Assembly: GCA_034003325.1 (NCBI GenBank)
Contig: JAVEYW010000021.1
Location: 1 to 64,000, forward strand
Source of the DNA: Desulfobacterales bacterium
GTDB lineage: Bacteria; Desulfobacterota; Desulfobacteria; Desulfobacterales; JAFDDL01
Direction of reading: 5' to 3'
Length of the DNA: 64,000 bases
Shown: piece after piece, positions 18,763-28,999 of the stretch
How the letters are laid out: each line of letters begins with the position of its first letter
How positions within the stretch are numbered: position 1 is the first letter of the stretch
Made by a program: the position numbers and the translations under genes
Notes under the pieces: model-generated
What the model was told of the DNA's origin: nothing
Database searches by the model: none
The model's input: only the letters and a program-made list of their open reading frames with translations

Positions 18763-18840
18763 ACACCTTATAACTGTCTTTGCCGGGAAACAGCCATTAA
18801 CGCGACATATCAACCAAGGAGGAAAAAAGACAACGATTAT

Positions 18841-20304
18841 ATGACAAACAGAAAAATTCTAATCAATGCCGTCGATGTGGAAGAATGCCGGATCGCAAAT
18901 GTGCTGGATAGCAAACTAGAAGACTTCCAGATCGAAAGCACTATGCGGGAAATCACTCATGGCAATATCTACAAAGGGATTATCACCCGTGTCGAACCCA
19001 GTCTGCAGGCCGCGTTTGTGGATTATGGGGCCGAGCGGCACGGCTTTTTACAAGACCATGAAATTCATAGCGATTATTTTCAAGAAAACCAAGCTGGTGA
19101 AAAAGGAATCAAACAGAAGATCAAGCGCGGTCAGGAGCTGATTGTACAGGTGACCAAGGACCCGGTCGCCAGCAAAGGCGCCATGCTGACCACCTATATC
19201 TCTTTAGCGGGCCGTCACATCGTCCTGATGCCGGGAAGTAAAAACAGAGGAATTACCCGCAAACTGGAAGATGAGGCGGAACGGCAAAAACTCAAGGAGA
19301 TAATTGCCAACTTAAAGGTTCCGGAAGAGTACGGACTCATTGTCAGAACGGCCGGCATTCAAGGTTCAAAGACCTTATTTGCAAATGATTTAAAATACTT
19401 GTTAAAGCTTTGGAAAACCATTAAAGACAAGGCGGTCAGCGAAGAGGCGCCCGCGCTGCTTCACAAGGAGAGAAATCTGTCGGTTCGATCGATTCGGGAT
19501 TATTTTACACCAGATGTCACGGAAATTCTGATCGATAATGAAGACATATACAAAGAGGTAAAGGACTTTGTTCATATTATCTCTCCGAAAAACACCCGCA
19601 TCATTAAATTATACAAGGGCGACAAACCAATTTTCAGTAAATACCAGCTTGAAGAGCAAATCGCCTCCATCTATGAAAACCGGGTAAAACTAAAATCCGG
19701 TGGGTCGATCGTCATCGAACAAACCGAAGCCCTGGTGGCCATCGATGTCAATTCGGGCAAAATGACGCATCAGAAATCCATTGAGCATACCGCGCTGGAA
19801 ACCAATCTGGAAGCCGCTGAGGAAATCGCTCGACAATTAAAACTTCGCGACTTGGGCGGGCTGATTGTACTCGATTTTATTGACATGAAGGACGGCAAAC
19901 ATAAGCTTGAGGTCGAGCGTACCTTGAAAACCCACCTCAAAAAGGACAGGGCTCGCTCAAAAGTAGGAAAAATCTCCCAGTTCGGACTCATTGAAATGTC
20001 AAGGCAGCGAATCCGACCGTCCATTGAATTCGGCAGCTACGAACCATGCCGGCATTGCCGGGGAAAAGGCATTACGGCCTCCAAGGAATCCCTGAGCTTG
20101 AGTTTTTTACGAAAACTCCGCTCTGAAACATTGAAAGACGGTGGCCCCATGGTCCTTGGCATCGTACCGCCGGATGTCGCGGATTACCTGTTAAACAGCA
20201 AGCGAAAAGAGATTATCGATCTGGAAGTCCGCCGGAATCTTTCCATTCGAATACAAGGCAACCCTGAAATGGTGCCAGGGGAATGCGAGGTGTGCCGGGA
20301 CTAA
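18841..20304 (+). CDS. rng: ribonuclease E/G
   Basis: Endoribonuclease for mRNA decay and rRNA maturation, 487 aa, the short RNase G form without a degradosome scaffold tail. Order: N-terminal RNase H-like/S1 region with GNIYKGIITRVEPSLQAAFV and GAERHGFLQ, a 5'-sensor, then the DNase I-like catalytic domain with VAIDVNSGKMTH and GLIVLDFIDM, whose Asp residues bind Mg in the family. Next is the zinc-link pair in EPCRHCRGKG, and a small C-terminal domain. The ATG chosen gives the normal N-terminus MTNRKILINAVD. The only strong Shine-Dalgarno (AAGGAGG) is an unusual 17-18 bases away, with no alternative start in between. Confidence 0.95.
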   Translation: MTNRKILINAVDVEECRIANVLDSKLEDFQIESTMREITHGNIYKGIITRVEPSLQAAFVDYGAERHGFLQDHEIHSDYFQENQAGEKGIKQKIKRGQELIVQVTKDPVASKGAMLTTYISLAGRHIVLMPGSKNRGITRKLEDEAERQKLKEIIANLKVPEEYGLIVRTAGIQGSKTLFANDLKYLLKLWKTIKDKAVSEEAPALLHKERNLSVRSIRDYFTPDVTEILIDNEDIYKEVKDFVHIISPKNTRIIKLYKGDKPIFSKYQLEEQIASIYENRVKLKSGGSIVIEQTEALVAIDVNSGKMTHQKSIEHTALETNLEAAEEIARQLKLRDLGGLIVLDFIDMKDGKHKLEVERTLKTHLKKDRARSKVGKISQFGLIEMSRQRIRPSIEFGSYEPCRHCRGKGITASKESLSLSFLRKLRSETLKDGGPMVLGIVPPDVADYLLNSKRKEIIDLEVRRNLSIRIQGNPEMVPGECEVCRD

Positions 20305-20377
20305 GCAGTGTTGACACGTTCGGGGTAATCCTGTATCAAAAATTTCAACTTCGATTCCGGGTAAAAAGGAACAATTC

Positions 20378-21172
20378 ATGCGCCGAAAACCATCTGATAA
20401 TCCGAACAGTCGGCTGGCGTTGCTGGTGCTGGGCGCGTTCATCCTTGCCGTTATCGCTGCAGCCGTCACGCTATGGCATGGCAAACAGCCCGAAACGCTT
20501 CCTGAAGCGCAAACCGGGCCGGTAACGGCGCCCATCCCTGAAAATCAGGTGATCACCTATGAAGAAGCCGGCAAGGAGGCTCCCTCCAAAGAGATCACAG
20601 CGCAACGAAAATCGCAATTCGGCATGGATAAGGGGGTTGATCTTATCGTCAAAGCGGATGAATCGGTCAAAATCGGCGACACAACGATTTCCATGCAGGA
20701 AATTCTGAAACATATTCAGCTGAAAAAAGGCGACATCGTCGAAAAGAATGTCGGTAATGCCGTTCCCGAGCCTTCACCGGCGGCCGGGCATCACGGCAAT
20801 GCCGCGCCATACGCCAATGCATACGGCATCTATGTTGTGCAACCATTGGACAATATCTGGAATGTACATTTTCAGTTTTTGAGGGATTATTTCAAACAGC
20901 GGGGCATCGCGCTCTCGCTGGTCAGCGACGAGCCCAATCGCAGGGGGTTTAGTTCGGGCGTCGGGAAAATACTTAAATTTTCCGAGAACATGGTCTACAT
21001 CTACAATCTCAGGGAACGCAAACTGGATGTGGATTTGGATACCATTCAACCGTTAACCAAAATCGTAATCTTTGATATGGGTCGGGTTTTCACCCTTTTG
21101 GATCAAATTGATGACAAGCGAATCGACCACATTCAATTCGATGGCGAAACCTTATGGATACCCGCTCAATAA
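20378..21172 (+). CDS. membrane-anchored protein of unknown function
   Basis: 264 aa, not assigned to a family. It has a short basic N-terminus, one membrane helix (LALLVLGAFILAVIAAAVTLW), and a Pro/Glu-rich linker. The soluble region probably lies in the periplasm and contains YGIYVVQPLDNIWNVHFQFLRDYF, with a C-terminal block LTKIVIFDMGRVFTLLDQIDD. The phrase around VVQPLDNIWNVHF resembles a LysM-like domain only loosely. It lies 70 bases after rng and before yajC-secDF, so it may belong to an RNA-turnover or secretion transcription unit. Confidence 0.65.
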   Translation: MRRKPSDNPNSRLALLVLGAFILAVIAAAVTLWHGKQPETLPEAQTGPVTAPIPENQVITYEEAGKEAPSKEITAQRKSQFGMDKGVDLIVKADESVKIGDTTISMQEILKHIQLKKGDIVEKNVGNAVPEPSPAAGHHGNAAPYANAYGIYVVQPLDNIWNVHFQFLRDYFKQRGIALSLVSDEPNRRGFSSGVGKILKFSENMVYIYNLRERKLDVDLDTIQPLTKIVIFDMGRVFTLLDQIDDKRIDHIQFDGETLWIPAQ

Positions 21173-21334
21173 TGACACGAAGTGTTTGACCTTATCCGGC
21201 ATTTAAAGTATATGAGCCCCGATCTATTGATATTTTTTTTCTGAGTCCCGTTTTTTTTTCAAAGGGCTGTTTTAAGCCGTACCACTCGACACATACATGC
21301 TTAAAACCGGCCCTTAATTCAAAGGAGGGTTGTC

Positions 21335-21676
21335 TTGGGTAATATCGCTTATGCAATGGGCCAAGGGGGTGCGGCCGGAGCACAGGGAGGCGGAGGCTTT
21401 GCGGCCCTGGTTCCGTTGATTTTAATGTTTGTTATTTTTTATTTTCTGCTAATCCGCCCCCAACAAAAGAAAGCCAAAGAACACCGGTTGATGGTTCAAA
21501 ACCTGAAAAAAGGGGATCGCGTGATCACCTCCGGCGGCATACATGGCCGAATTACCGGAATGGATGAAACAACGCTCACCGTGGAAATTGCAGACAAGGT
21601 CCGTGTCAAAGTGACGCGGGGAAGTATTTCAGGCGCTGTCCCCGCAACCGAGACAGCACCACCGCCAAAAAAATAA
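21335..21676 (+). CDS. yajC: preprotein translocase subunit YajC
   Basis: Small auxiliary protein of the SecDF complex. The 113-aa protein has a Gly-rich start, one membrane helix (FAALVPLILMFVIFYFLL), then the family signature IRPQQKKAKEHRLMVQNLKKGDRVITSGGIHGRI. The start is a TTG with AAGGAGGG five bases upstream. It is followed by secD and secF, the classical order. Confidence 0.96.
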   Translation: MGNIAYAMGQGGAAGAQGGGGFAALVPLILMFVIFYFLLIRPQQKKAKEHRLMVQNLKKGDRVITSGGIHGRITGMDETTLTVEIADKVRVKVTRGSISGAVPATETAPPPKK

Positions 21677-21828
21677 GCTGCGGTTGAACGCCATTTAACA
21701 TGGTAAAACCCAAAGCCCCGAATGATGGGCCTATTTAATGCGCCTATCAGCCTTACGGGGCTTTCCTGTGGTAGAGGTTTCGCGGCAACCCGATAATTTG
21801 TTGCGCAGGAAAGAAAGGAAACGATCAA

Positions 21829-23406
21829 TTGAAAAGCATTTCATGGAGATTGGCGGCTACTGTCGTTATTGTTCTGGCAGCGCTTGTGTACATTCTGCCT
21901 ACGATCAAGCCCGGTGTCTGGCCTCATAAGAAAATAAATCTCGGGCTGGATCTTTTGGGGGGAATGCATCTGGTTCTTGAGGTGGAAACGGACAAGGCTG
22001 TTGAGGGAACAATCGACCGAACCAGCGAGGAGATGAAAAGCCTACTGAAAAAAGAAGGGATTCGATACAAACAGATCGAGCGGATCAAGGGCAACGAGAT
22101 TCAGGTTCAGTTGAACGCTCAGGATATGGTGGATAAATACGAAAAATTCCTGAATGCCGAGTTTCCCGAGCTTAAAGAACTTTCCCGCGCGACAGACAAC
22201 GACACGCCGATCTTCATCTACGGTCTTCCGGAAAAAGAAATCACGCATCTGAAAACCTTGGCAGTGGATCAGGCCTTGGAGACCATGCGCAACCGTATCG
22301 ATCAGTTCGGCGTCAGCGAGCCGGACATTCGGCGACAGGGTGAGAATCGGCTCCTGATTCAAATGCCGGGCATTAAGGATTCAAACCGGGCCAAGGATCT
22401 GATCGGCCAGACAGCGCTGCTGGAGTTTAAGCTGGTAGCGGAAGGCGCCGATACCGCTGCCGCTGAGAAAGGAAATCTGCCGCCCGGCACGGAACTGTTG
22501 TACGAAGTCGAAACCAATCCCGAAACCGGGCGAACCGTCAAAACCCCCTTTGTGCTGAAAAAAAAGGCGCTGCTGACCGGTGCTTCGCTGATCGACGCAA
22601 AGGTTCAAATTGACGCTCAGTATAACGAGCCCTATGTCACGATCGATTTCGATCAAAAAGGCAGCCGGCTTTTCGCCGAAATCACCGAGGCCAATGTTAA
22701 TAAGCGCCTGGCCATTGTTTTGGACAACAAGGTGCAAACCGCACCGGTGATTCAGGAAAGAATCGGGGGAGGTAAAGCCCGTATCACGGGCCGTTTCACA
22801 GCGGATGACGCCCATGATCTGGCCATCGTCCTTCGGGCCGGCGCTCTGCCCGCACCGGTTAAGATTTTGGAAGAACGGACGGTCGGCCCTTCCCTGGGCG
22901 CCGACTCCATTCACCAGGGTATCGTCTCCGTGCTCGTGGGGGGGCTCCTGGTCGTCGTTTTCATGGCAATCTATTATAAGGGGTCCGGGCTGGTTGCCGA
23001 CCTGGCCCTGATACTGAATATTTTGTTGATCGCCGGTGGGCTGGCTGCATTTCAAGCCACCCTCACGTTGCCGGGTATTGCCGGTATTATTCTGACCATC
23101 GGCATGGCCGTAGATGCCAATGTATTGATTTTTGAAAGAATACGTGAAGAAATGGCCCTCGGAAAATCGCCCATGGCCGCCGTGGATGCCGGGTATGACC
23201 GGGCCACGCTGACGATTCTGGATGCCAACGTCACCACACTGATCGCCGCGCTGGTGCTCTTTCAATTCGGTACGGGACCGGTGAAAGGCTTTGCCGTCAC
23301 ACTGAGTTTAGGTGTTGTATCAAGTGTTTTTACCGCCCTGGTATTCACGCGATATTTATTCGACCTCTATCTGGTGAAAATAAAATCCAGAACGCTGAGC
23401 ATTTAG
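21829..23406 (+). CDS. secD: protein-export membrane protein SecD
   Basis: Drives late steps of Sec export with the proton gradient. The 525-aa protein has an N-terminal helix, the LGLDLLGGMHLVLEV entry motif, and a large periplasmic P1 region with TMRNRIDQFGVSEPDIRRQGENRLLIQMPGI. Five further membrane helices hold GLAAFQATLTLPGIAGIILTIGMAVDANVLIFERIREE, with the conserved Asp. The start is a TTG with GAAAGGAA upstream. It lies between yajC and secF. Confidence 0.97.
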   Translation: MKSISWRLAATVVIVLAALVYILPTIKPGVWPHKKINLGLDLLGGMHLVLEVETDKAVEGTIDRTSEEMKSLLKKEGIRYKQIERIKGNEIQVQLNAQDMVDKYEKFLNAEFPELKELSRATDNDTPIFIYGLPEKEITHLKTLAVDQALETMRNRIDQFGVSEPDIRRQGENRLLIQMPGIKDSNRAKDLIGQTALLEFKLVAEGADTAAAEKGNLPPGTELLYEVETNPETGRTVKTPFVLKKKALLTGASLIDAKVQIDAQYNEPYVTIDFDQKGSRLFAEITEANVNKRLAIVLDNKVQTAPVIQERIGGGKARITGRFTADDAHDLAIVLRAGALPAPVKILEERTVGPSLGADSIHQGIVSVLVGGLLVVVFMAIYYKGSGLVADLALILNILLIAGGLAAFQATLTLPGIAGIILTIGMAVDANVLIFERIREEMALGKSPMAAVDAGYDRATLTILDANVTTLIAALVLFQFGTGPVKGFAVTLSLGVVSSVFTALVFTRYLFDLYLVKIKSRTLSI

Positions 23407-23511
23407 GCAAGCGTTTGCTGCGGCAATGGCAGAAGATCCGCGCCTGTAACGGCACGGACCGTACCAGCACCCGACCACATTTTCTGTACTGAGCTATAAA
23501 GGATATAATCC

Positions 23512-24546
23512 ATGCAGTTTATAAAGCCTGATATCAACATCGATTTTATCGGAAAACGCAAAATCGCCTATACCGTCTCCGCCGCCTGTATTCTGATCAC
23601 ATTTTTACTGCTGCTGTTTCAGGGAGGCCTCAAATACGGCATCGACTTTGCCGGCGGAACCGTCATTCAGATCAAATTCCAAAATGCGGTGGCAATCGAC
23701 AACATCAAGGCCGGCCTTGGCACCCTGAAGCTTGGCCACTCCTCCGTGCAGCGCTTCGGCGAACGCGAAGACAATGAATTTTTGATTCGAACAGACCGGT
23801 TCGATATGCCGATCGAGGAATACACGAAACAGATTGAAGCCGCGCTGGCATCCGCGGGCGGCGGGTCGGTCGAAATTCGCCGAGTCGAAATGGTCGGTCC
23901 GCAGGTCGGCAAGGATCTTCGGGAAAAAGCCGCCTTTGCGCTCTTTTATACGCTTCTTTTTATTGCCATTTATATCTCCGGCCGTTTTGAAATGAAATGG
24001 ATGCTCAGCGGCGTCATGGCCGCGGCCCTGATCGGAACCGTGTATTTTCTTTCCCTATTGGGCGTCAGCATTCCCTACCTGATTGCCGCGGCATTGGCGC
24101 TGACCCTTGTTCTGTTCTGGATTCTGAGCCTCAAATACGCCATGGGCGCCATTGTGGCCCTGATTCATGATGTCATCATTACCGTGGGCGTTTTTGCCGT
24201 TTTCGACAAGGAGTTCACGCTGCCGATCGTCGCAGCGCTGCTGACCATCGTGGGATACTCCCTGAACGACACCATCATCGTATTCGACCGAATTCGGGAA
24301 AACTTGAAAAAACAACATAAAAGCCCTTTTGACATCATCATTAACCGCAGCGTAAATGAAACCCTCAGCCGGACCTTGCTGACCGCCGGCACCACCTTGA
24401 TCGTGTTGATCGCTTTATTGATCCTGGGCGGCGGCATCATTCATGATTTCGCTTTTGCTCTGACCATAGGCGTTGTCGTGGGAACCTACTCATCGGTTTA
24501 TGTTGCAAGCCCGATTCTGATGGCATGGAGCAGAAAACAAAAATAA
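23512..24546 (+). CDS. secF: protein-export membrane protein SecF
   Basis: Partner of SecD. The 344-aa protein has six membrane helices, the entry motif [15 protein letters not shown] after helix 1, and the [34 protein letters not shown] type block (here [16 protein letters not shown]). Between helices 2 and 3 an extra hydrophobic pair (about residues 165-215) makes it slightly longer than E. coli SecF. Start: ATG with AAAGGA nine bases before. Confidence 0.97.
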   Translation: [344 protein letters not shown]

Positions 24547-24645
24547 TGGGGGGATGCCATATCCGTTATTCATATGCCGATAGTCGGTTGAGGGTGGAAA
24601 AGGCAAATGCGGCTGAACATCAATTGAAAGCGAGAGGCGCTCATC

Positions 24646-25401
24646 ATGATTAAAGCCGTTGTGATGTTTTTCGCACCATGGATTATACTCGGTCTTTTTT
24701 CATGTGCGCATAACCAGCCCTCTACCTCACAAAGCTCGGATATAGCCGCACTCGAAAAAAAAGTAGCGGAAACAAACGAAAAGGTCGACACCCTTGTTCA
24801 GCGCATGTCGGTTCTGCAGCTCATGGTGGATTCTCAGCAACGATCCCTTCAGGATCTGAAAAACGAAAGTCAACGATCTGCTTCCGTGTCAACCGGGCCG
24901 GTCGCGGTGGACAATATTTCTGAAGGGGCGCTCACAGCTCAGGCACCCTCGACTACGGCCGCATTCGAGGTTTCCCCCCCGTTTAAAGAGCCTGCCCCCC
25001 CCGTAAAAACAAAACAGTCGCCGGATGCCGACGCCCTTTATAAAGAGGCATACGGCCTTTTCCAAAACAGGCGTTTTCAGCCCGCCATGGAACGTTTTGA
25101 CACCTTTGCGGCCCGATACCCAAGTGATAATCTGGCCGACAACGCCCTGTTCTGGGCCGGTGAATGCCGATATGCGCTTAAGGATTATACCGGCGCGGTG
25201 CGGTCTTTCAAAGCCGTATTAACTATCTACCCGGAAGGCAATAAGGTTCCGGACAGCCTGTTAAAACTCGGTTATTCCTATCTCGCACTGGGAGACAACC
25301 AAAATGGAACGGATTATCTGAAAAAGGCAATCAAAAACTACCCCTTCAGCTCGGCGGCGGTCAAGGCGGAGCAAAAGTTGAAGCTGGTGACAAACAGATA
25401 A
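24646..25401 (+). CDS. CpoB/YbgF-like TPR lipoprotein
   Basis: 251 aa. The signal sequence ends in GLFSC, a plausible lipobox. A coiled coil follows (IAALEKKVAETNEKVDTLVQRMSVLQLMVD), then a Pro-rich linker. The C-terminal TPR domain holds ALYKEAYGLFQNRRFQPAMERFDTF, NALFWAGECRYALKDYTGAV and SLLKLGYSYLALGDNQNGTDYL. This order matches CpoB/YbgF, which couples the Tol-Pal system to peptidoglycan synthesis. No tol or pal genes are in the window, so the assignment rests on architecture. It lies between secF and dprA. Confidence 0.8.
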   Translation: MIKAVVMFFAPWIILGLFSCAHNQPSTSQSSDIAALEKKVAETNEKVDTLVQRMSVLQLMVDSQQRSLQDLKNESQRSASVSTGPVAVDNISEGALTAQAPSTTAAFEVSPPFKEPAPPVKTKQSPDADALYKEAYGLFQNRRFQPAMERFDTFAARYPSDNLADNALFWAGECRYALKDYTGAVRSFKAVLTIYPEGNKVPDSLLKLGYSYLALGDNQNGTDYLKKAIKNYPFSSAAVKAEQKLKLVTNR

Positions 25402-25423
25402 GTTCACATGGCGATGGTACCCC

Positions 25424-26536
25424 ATGGAAAATGTTCTGCCATGGTTGATGTTAAAAAGTGTGCCGGGCATCGGAAATGTCCTGTTAAAAAGGCTGATTGA
25501 ACATTTTCAGGCACCGGCTCGCGTGCTGGGCGCTTCTGTGGAAGCGCTGATGCAGGTGGACGGCATATCAACTCGATTGGCCGGCAATATACGGCAACAC
25601 AGAAACACGGATTCGATTCACCACGAATTGAATCTTATTCACCGAAAAAAATGCCGCTTCGTTCCCCTTACCACAGCGGATTACCCTTCATTTTTAAAAG
25701 AGATTCCAGACCCGCCACCCTATCTCTATGTTCACGGCACACTCAGCGATACGAGCCGATGTATCAGCGTGGTCGGCTCCAGGCGGGCATCCTCATACGG
25801 CCTGGCCGTCACATATCAGTTATGCCGCGATCTCGCAGCGGCTGGTTTCACGGTCGTCAGCGGATTGGCAAGCGGTATTGATACGGCCGCCCATAACGGT
25901 GCACTGGCGGGAAAAGGAAAAACACTAGCCGTTTTGGGCAGTGGGCTGTTAAATATCTATCCACGAGAAAACGAGCGCCTGGCAATGAATATCGCGGAAA
26001 ACGGCGCCGTCATCTCCGAGTTTCCCCTTGAGGCCAAACCCGAACCGCATCATTTCCCCGCCAGAAACCGGATTATCAGCGGTCTGAGTCTCGGCACCAT
26101 CATCGTGGAAGCCGCCGCAAAAAGCGGCTCCCTGATCACCGCACGCCTGGCGCTTGAACAAAATCGGGAGGTATTCGCCGTGCCCGGCAGCATTCGGTCT
26201 ATGAAAAGCAGCGGCGCACACGGGCTCATCAAACAGGGCGCCATGCTGATCGACTCGGCCCGGGACGTGATTGAAGCGCTTGCGCCGATGATAAGCGGGC
26301 CATCCTCGATAACGACGCCCCCCGGCCCGGATAACAACGCGCCTAACGGTCTTTCCGAACAGCAACGTCGTATTCTAAAAACGCTCAGCGTCATACCGGT
26401 TCATATTGACGAACTGTCCAGAGAACTGTCACTCCCGGCCGGCACGCTGTCAGGTGCCCTGCTCAAGCTGGAATTACAAGGCCTTGTCAGGCAAAGCACC
26501 GGCGGTTTTTTTTATACCATACCGCCCGGCGGATAA
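25424..26536 (+). CDS. dprA: DNA-processing protein DprA
   Basis: Loads RecA on incoming single-stranded DNA during transformation. The 370-aa protein has an N-terminal helix-hairpin-helix-like region (LMLKSVPGIGNVLLKRLIEHF). The Rossmann-like DprA core has ISVVGSRRASSYGL, VVSGLASGIDTAAHNGAL, AVLGSGLLNIYPREN and RNRIISGLSLGTIIVEAAAKSGSL. A C-terminal winged-helix domain (about 305-365) is followed by the stop. DprA is also widespread in bacteria without known natural transformation. Start: ATG 20 bases after the cpoB-like stop. Confidence 0.95.
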   Translation: MENVLPWLMLKSVPGIGNVLLKRLIEHFQAPARVLGASVEALMQVDGISTRLAGNIRQHRNTDSIHHELNLIHRKKCRFVPLTTADYPSFLKEIPDPPPYLYVHGTLSDTSRCISVVGSRRASSYGLAVTYQLCRDLAAAGFTVVSGLASGIDTAAHNGALAGKGKTLAVLGSGLLNIYPRENERLAMNIAENGAVISEFPLEAKPEPHHFPARNRIISGLSLGTIIVEAAAKSGSLITARLALEQNREVFAVPGSIRSMKSSGAHGLIKQGAMLIDSARDVIEALAPMISGPSSITTPPGPDNNAPNGLSEQQRRILKTLSVIPVHIDELSRELSLPAGTLSGALLKLELQGLVRQSTGGFFYTIPPGG

Positions 26537-26710
26537 AAAAACACAGTTCAAATGATCCGGTCATCACGATTTTTTAGGCCTACCCCTTGCAAGTGCCGAT
26601 ATAGTCGGATATGCAGGTTTGACTATTTTTTCGCGAACAGACCATGCAAGTAACCGCTCCGGGCCCTAAAATAATTCTTTTTCCGGACGGATGCCAAACA
26701 AGGAGTTATT

Positions 26711-28999
26711 GTGAGCAAACCGTTAGTTGTCGTAGAATCACCCACCAAAGTTCGAACCATTAAAAAATACCTCGGCAAGGACTATAATGTCGTCGCCACA
26801 GTGGGTCACATCAGGGATCTGCCTGCAAAAGAAATCGGAATCGATATCGAAAACGGCTTTAAACCCGATTACCAAAATATCCCCGGCAAACAGCAAGTGA
26901 TCAGCGCCCTGAAAAAGGCCGCTGAGGGTGTCACGGACGTTTATCTCGCCCCTGACCCGGATCGCGAAGGAGAGGCCATTGCGTATCATACGTCCGAAAT
27001 TCTGAAAAAAAAGGGACGGAATTTTTATCGGGTTTTGTTCCATGAACTTACCAAAACCGGCATCCTGACCGCCATCAACGCCCCGGACACGCTTCAACAT
27101 CCCAAATACGAAGCCCAACAGGCCAGAAGAATACTGGATCGGCTCGTGGGATACCAAGTCTCCCCCCTTCTATGGCGAAAGGTCAAGGGTGGGCTTTCCG
27201 CAGGACGCGTTCAGTCGGTGACGGTTCGCATTATCTGCGAAAGAGAGCGCGCCATTCAGGCTTTCGAACCGGTGGAATACTGGTCCATCACCGCGCATCT
27301 GGAAAGCGGTAACCCGCCGCCTTTTACCGCCAAGCTGGTTCGCAAAGGCGACGAAAAAATAACCATTCCGGACGAGAAAACCGCCACGGGCATTTTAAAT
27401 GAGTTGGCGGGTGAACCGCTGAGCGTGGAAAAGGTTCAGAAAAAGACGACCACCCGAAATCCGCTGCCGCCCTTCACCACCAGCAAGCTACAACAGGAGG
27501 CGATTCATAAGCTTCGGTTCTCGGCCAAAAAAACCATGATGGTCGCGCAGCAACTCTACGAAGGAATTGACCTGGGCCCGGGAGAACCGGTAGGCCTTAT
27601 CACCTACATGCGAACCGATTCGACCCGTATCGCCGCCGAAGCTGCACAGGATGCCTTGAAACTCATCGGTGAAAAATTCGGCGCGGCGTATCCAAACGAA
27701 AAACCGCGTTTTTTTAAGAACACGAAAAAGGTTCAAGACGCGCATGAAGCCATTCGGCCGACCGCCGTATATAACACGCCCGATGAAATCGCGCGCTACC
27801 TCTCCCCGGATCAACTGGCCCTATACCGGCTCATCTGGCAGCGCTTTATCGCCTCCCAGATGAAACCGGCACTGATCGATCAAACCTCTGCAACGATTAA
27901 AGCCGGGCTTTACCGGTTCAACGCCAGCGGCTCGACCGTGAAATTCCCGGGATTTATGGCGCTGTATATGTCGGCAGACGAAGAGGCGGCCAGCAGTATG
28001 GAAAAAGGAAAGGAAAAGCTTCCCGAACTATCCGAAGGCATGCCGATCACCCTCTTGAAATATGATCCCAAACAGCACTTCACGCAGCCCCCGCCCCGGT
28101 TTTCCGAAGCTTCGCTGGTCAAAGAGCTTGAAGAGAACGGCATCGGCCGGCCGAGCACCTATGCTGCCATTTTATCGACCATTCGGGATAAAGGCTATGT
28201 GGAGCTTCTTAAAGGCTATTTCAGGCCCAGTGAACTGGGCTTTATCGTCAACGATTTATTGGTGAAAAGTTTTCCCGATGTGTTTGACGTCGATTTCACG
28301 GCAAAAATGGAAGATAACCTTGATCGTATCGAATCCGCTGAAATCGATGCCCTCAATGTCCTGACCCAATTTTACCAGCCCTTTAAAAGTGAACTGGATG
28401 TTGCGATCAACAGCATGATCAGCGTCAAGGGGGTCGGCATTCCCGCGGGCATCACCTGCCCCCAGTGCGGTGCGCCGGTGAATATCAAATTGGGGAAAAA
28501 CGGCCATTTTCTGGCCTGTAGCGGCTACCCGAACTGTCGGTTTACTCGGGATTATGTGCGCAATGAAAAAGGACATATTCAGATTTCCGAACCTATCGCC
28601 GATGAAATAACAGATAAGCTCTGTGATAAATGCGGGCGGCCCATGGTGATCAAATCCGGCAAATACGGCTCTTTCATGGCCTGTAGCGGGTTTCCGGACT
28701 GTAAGCACACCGTCTCCATAGGCGCCACCGATCAGGGAAAAACCACCGGCGTGCCCTGCCCCGAACCCGGCTGCACGGGTGAACTTACGGAAAAAAAATC
28801 AAAACGCGGCAAACTATTCTACGGCTGCAACCGATACCCGGACTGCAAATTCGCCATGTGGGATAAACCCGTGCCCGAAGCCTGTCCGCAATGCGGCGCA
28901 AAATTTCTGGTTGAAAAAGTAACCAAAAAGGACGGCCTGTTTCTGATATGCCAAACCAAAGGATGCGGGTATAAAAAAATGATCAGTGGAGAAAAATAA
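26711..28999 (+). CDS. topA: DNA topoisomerase I
   Basis: Relaxes negative supercoils. The 762-aa protein has a TOPRIM domain with VVVESPTKVRTIKKYLG and APDPDREGEAIAYH (acidic Mg triad). The type IA core follows, with the active-site Tyr in GLITYMRTDSTRI and the GRPSTYAAILSTI block. The C-terminus holds zinc ribbons with Cys pairs at CPQCGAP, CDKCGRP, CPEPGC and CPQCGAK. Start: GTG with AAGGAG six bases upstream. The four C-terminal zinc modules are more than in many homologues but within the family range. Confidence 0.97.
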   Translation: MSKPLVVVESPTKVRTIKKYLGKDYNVVATVGHIRDLPAKEIGIDIENGFKPDYQNIPGKQQVISALKKAAEGVTDVYLAPDPDREGEAIAYHTSEILKKKGRNFYRVLFHELTKTGILTAINAPDTLQHPKYEAQQARRILDRLVGYQVSPLLWRKVKGGLSAGRVQSVTVRIICERERAIQAFEPVEYWSITAHLESGNPPPFTAKLVRKGDEKITIPDEKTATGILNELAGEPLSVEKVQKKTTTRNPLPPFTTSKLQQEAIHKLRFSAKKTMMVAQQLYEGIDLGPGEPVGLITYMRTDSTRIAAEAAQDALKLIGEKFGAAYPNEKPRFFKNTKKVQDAHEAIRPTAVYNTPDEIARYLSPDQLALYRLIWQRFIASQMKPALIDQTSATIKAGLYRFNASGSTVKFPGFMALYMSADEEAASSMEKGKEKLPELSEGMPITLLKYDPKQHFTQPPPRFSEASLVKELEENGIGRPSTYAAILSTIRDKGYVELLKGYFRPSELGFIVNDLLVKSFPDVFDVDFTAKMEDNLDRIESAEIDALNVLTQFYQPFKSELDVAINSMISVKGVGIPAGITCPQCGAPVNIKLGKNGHFLACSGYPNCRFTRDYVRNEKGHIQISEPIADEITDKLCDKCGRPMVIKSGKYGSFMACSGFPDCKHTVSIGATDQGKTTGVPCPEPGCTGELTEKKSKRGKLFYGCNRYPDCKFAMWDKPVPEACPQCGAKFLVEKVTKKDGLFLICQTKGCGYKKMISGEK

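Larger units (their letters stand above)
18133..18840. other. 708-base leuS-rng intergenic region
   Basis: A divergent region without a supported gene. It holds the leuS promoter area, the 170-bp palindrome, a short repeat AGCCGGTA around 18576-18596, and a rng leader hairpin (CCGGGTT arm at 18756-18762). Confidence 0.6.

Noticed and set aside
22381..23265. A 294-codon frame antisense to secD
   Set aside because: Low-complexity composition typical of antisense frames; secD is certain.
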